Positions 5,553 through 6,804 of a stretch of 6,804 bases of DNA are shown here, in pieces. Made by a program: the position numbers and the translations under genes. Origin of the DNA: Acidimicrobiia bacterium (GTDB taxonomy: Bacteria > Actinomycetota > Acidimicrobiia > Acidimicrobiales > Bin134). The DNA lies in assembly GCA_009843565.1 (NCBI GenBank), contig VYDF01000156.1:1-6804 (forward strand), given 5' to 3'. Positions within the stretch are counted from its first letter, which is position 1, and every line of letters starts with the position of its first letter. Below the pieces are notes generated by a model. That model saw only the letters and a program-made list of their open reading frames with translations. It was not told where the DNA came from and did no database searches.

Positions 5553-6452
5553 CTACCAGCCGCGGTCGGCCAGCCGGGTTTCGAGGCCGTCGATCTCCAA
5601 GCCGGGCATGGGCTCGCCCAGGCCGCGACTTACCTTGGCCAGGATGTGGGGATCGCGGAAGTTGGTGGCCGCCTCCACGATGGCCTTGGCCCGGGGCGCC
5701 GGGTCGGCCGACTTGAAGATGCCCGAGCCCACAAACACGGCTTCGGCACCGAGCTGCATGACCAGTCCGGCATCGGCGGGCGTCGAGATGCCCCCGGCAC
5801 AGAACATCGGCACCGGGAGCCAGCCGGTCTCGGCCACCTCGCGCACCAGCGGCAGCGGGGCCCGGAGCTGCTTGGCCCAGTCGAAAAGCTCGGCCGAGTC
5901 GGCCTGGGTGATCTTGCGGATGTCGCCGATGATAGAGCGGAGATGGCGAACGGCTTCCACGATGTTGCCGGTGCCGGCCTCGCCCTTGGACCGGATCATG
6001 CAGGCGCCCTCGGAGATGCGCCGCAGCGCCTCTCCCAGGTTGGTGGCCCCGCAAACGAACGGCACGGTGAACGCCCACTTGTCGATGTGGTGGGCCTCAT
6101 CGGCGGGGGTCAGCACCTCGCTCTCGTCGATGTAGTCAACGTCGAGGGCCTCGAGTATCTGGGCCTCCACAAAGTGGCCGATGCGGGCCTTGGCCATGAC
6201 CGGAATGGTCACCGCCTGTTGGATGCCGGTGATCATCTCGGGATCGCTCATGCGGGCCACCCCGCCGTCTCGGCGGATGTCGGCCGGGACCCGCTCCAAG
6301 GCCATGACCGCCACCGCCCCGGCGTCCTCGGCCACCTTGGCCTGCTCGGGGGTGACCACGTCCATGATCACGCCGCCCTTGAGCATTTCGGCCAGCCCTC
6401 GCTTGACCAATGTGGTCCCGGTCTCGCGGCCTGACATCGACTCAGCGGTCAT
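5553..6452 (-). CDS. pdxS: Pyridoxal 5'-phosphate synthase lyase subunit PdxS
   Basis: PdxS forms the 12-subunit core of the ribose-5-phosphate-dependent PLP synthase. It combines a pentose phosphate, glyceraldehyde 3-phosphate and ammonia from PdxT. The product is 299 residues, the usual length, and is very conserved. Asp31 in GGVIMDVV, the substrate-binding Lys88 in VMAKARIGH and the second active lysine Lys156 in MIRSKGEAGTGN correspond to the Asp24, Lys81 and Lys149 of the Bacillus enzyme. CAGGISTPADAGL (218-230) and VFVGSGIFKS (239-248) are the phosphate-binding parts of the TIM barrel, and the protein ends in the common Arg-Gly-Trp. The ATG at 6452 is chosen as the most upstream plausible start; Met6 is an alternative. 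No Shine-Dalgarno is seen, but a -10-like TAGACT sits at -12 to -7, as in leaderless actinobacterial genes. Confidence 0.97.
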   Translation of the reverse strand: MTAESMSGRETGTTLVKRGLAEMLKGGVIMDVVTPEQAKVAEDAGAVAVMALERVPADIRRDGGVARMSDPEMITGIQQAVTIPVMAKARIGHFVEAQILEALDVDYIDESEVLTPADEAHHIDKWAFTVPFVCGATNLGEALRRISEGACMIRSKGEAGTGNIVEAVRHLRSIIGDIRKITQADSAELFDWAKQLRAPLPLVREVAETGWLPVPMFCAGGISTPADAGLVMQLGAEAVFVGSGIFKSADPAPRAKAIVEAATNFRDPHILAKVSRGLGEPMPGLEIDGLETRLADRGW

Positions 6453-6484
6453 GGTTGCAGTCTATGGCTTCGTGCATTGCAACC
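6453..6484. repeat. 7-bp inverted repeat around the pdxS promoter region
   Basis: GGTTGCA at 6453-6459 and its perfect reverse complement TGCAACC at 6478-6484 are separated by 18 bp and enclose most of the putative -10 box. One arm abuts the pdxS start codon. An overlapping small hairpin, GCATTGC-AACC-GCGATGC at 6474-6491, has a 7-bp stem with one mismatch. It could be an operator, a hairpin in read-through mRNA that hides the start codon, or chance. Confidence 0.35.
6459..6464 (-). promoter_or_regulatory. Possible -10 box for pdxS, leaderless start
   Basis: TAGACT on the minus strand fits TANNNT and lies exactly at -12 to -7 from the A of the pdxS ATG, the place expected if transcription starts at the start codon. 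There is no ribosome site between them. No -35 box is convincing: TTGCAA lies 12 bases upstream, too close. It would make pdxS-pdxT-yebC a separate transcript from the DUF3048 gene upstream. Confidence 0.4.
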
Positions 6485-6501
6485 GCGATGCCAGTTATTG
6501 G

Positions 6502-6804
6502 CTAACGATTCTTGAGCAGATGCTCGGCGTAGTCTTCCACCATCACCAACACGTCTCCTCCCGGCAAGGCGATGAAGGTTTGGCCGGGGGTGAGCCGCAC
6601 CGGACTACCGGCGCCGTCAGTCACCTGCCACGGCTGGCCGGCTGACGCCCGGGTCCATTGGCCCCGGATCAAGTGGCCGGCGGTAAACACCAGGGCAACG
6701 CCGCCGTTGGGATCAACCGTGATGGCCTCAGGACTCCGGGGATCGGATGCGCTTCCGGTGTAGCGGGTTTGAAGCACCACCACGTTGGCCGGCGACACCT
6801 GAAC
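6502..6804 (-). CDS. DUF3048 (YerB-like) protein, C-terminal part only
   Basis: About 100 C-terminal residues are inside the window; the frame stays open through the right edge (it reads Val-Gln-Val-Ser-Pro-Ala-Asn there), so the GTG at 6798 is internal and not the start. The segment SPANVVVLQTRYT, the PRSPEA stretch, then VALVFTAGHLIRGQWTRAS and RLTPGQTFIALP match the C-terminal domain of the DUF3048 family. Members, such as Bacillus YerB, are usually secreted lipoproteins of roughly 300 or more residues with no firmly known role. The N-terminus, and any signal peptide, cannot be seen. It ends 49 bp before the pdxS start on the same strand. Family assignment is from remembered motifs and is good but not certain. 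Confidence 0.75.
   Translation of the reverse strand, partial: VQVSPANVVVLQTRYTGSASDPRSPEAITVDPNGGVALVFTAGHLIRGQWTRASAGQPWQVTDGAGSPVRLTPGQTFIALPGGDVLVMVEDYAEHLLKNR

Noticed and set aside
5242..6135. Open frame of 297 codons antisense to pdxT and pdxS
   Set aside because: The product is Ser/Arg/Pro-rich with no family features and overlaps two certain genes.

Overview
The window is a compact, GC-rich stretch of ordinary bacterial chromosome. It carries eight protein genes (two cut by the window edges) and almost no spacer DNA. The gene set and its grouping (pdxS-pdxT-yebC beside ruvC-ruvA-ruvB), the high GC content, GTG starts, overlapping stop/start codons and likely leaderless starts all suggest an actinobacterium (Actinomycetota). 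A deep lineage that still makes queuosine, such as Acidimicrobiia, fits best, but that class-level guess is inference. I see no rRNA, tRNA, CRISPR array, insertion sequence, prophage or toxin/defence gene.

Left block, minus strand (1-1962): queA, then tgt, overlapping by ATGA; tgt runs off the left edge. Together they insert preQ1 into tRNA and convert it to epoxyqueuosine. Middle block, plus strand (2031-4161): ruvC, ruvA and ruvB, overlapping by GTGA and ATGA, encode the complete Holliday-junction branch-migration and resolution machine. The 68-bp gap between the divergent queA and ruvC holds a 9-bp direct repeat around a near-palindrome, plus a possible ruvC -10 box. Right block, minus strand (4169-6804): the C-terminal third of a DUF3048 protein, then pdxS and pdxT (the two-subunit PLP synthase), then yebC (a translation factor of the YebC/TACO1 family). 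ruvB and yebC converge with only 7 bp between them.

No new multi-gene system is visible. The most notable points are these. The Tgt keeps its catalytic and preQ1-pocket residues but has lost all three cysteines of the normally conserved CxCxxC zinc motif, and its partner QueA has an altered form of a motif that is usually LHVGxGTF. The ruvCAB cassette is inverted relative to pdxST-yebC compared with the layout I recall from mycobacteria and streptomycetes. Two intergenic regions carry paired repeats that look like regulatory sites.
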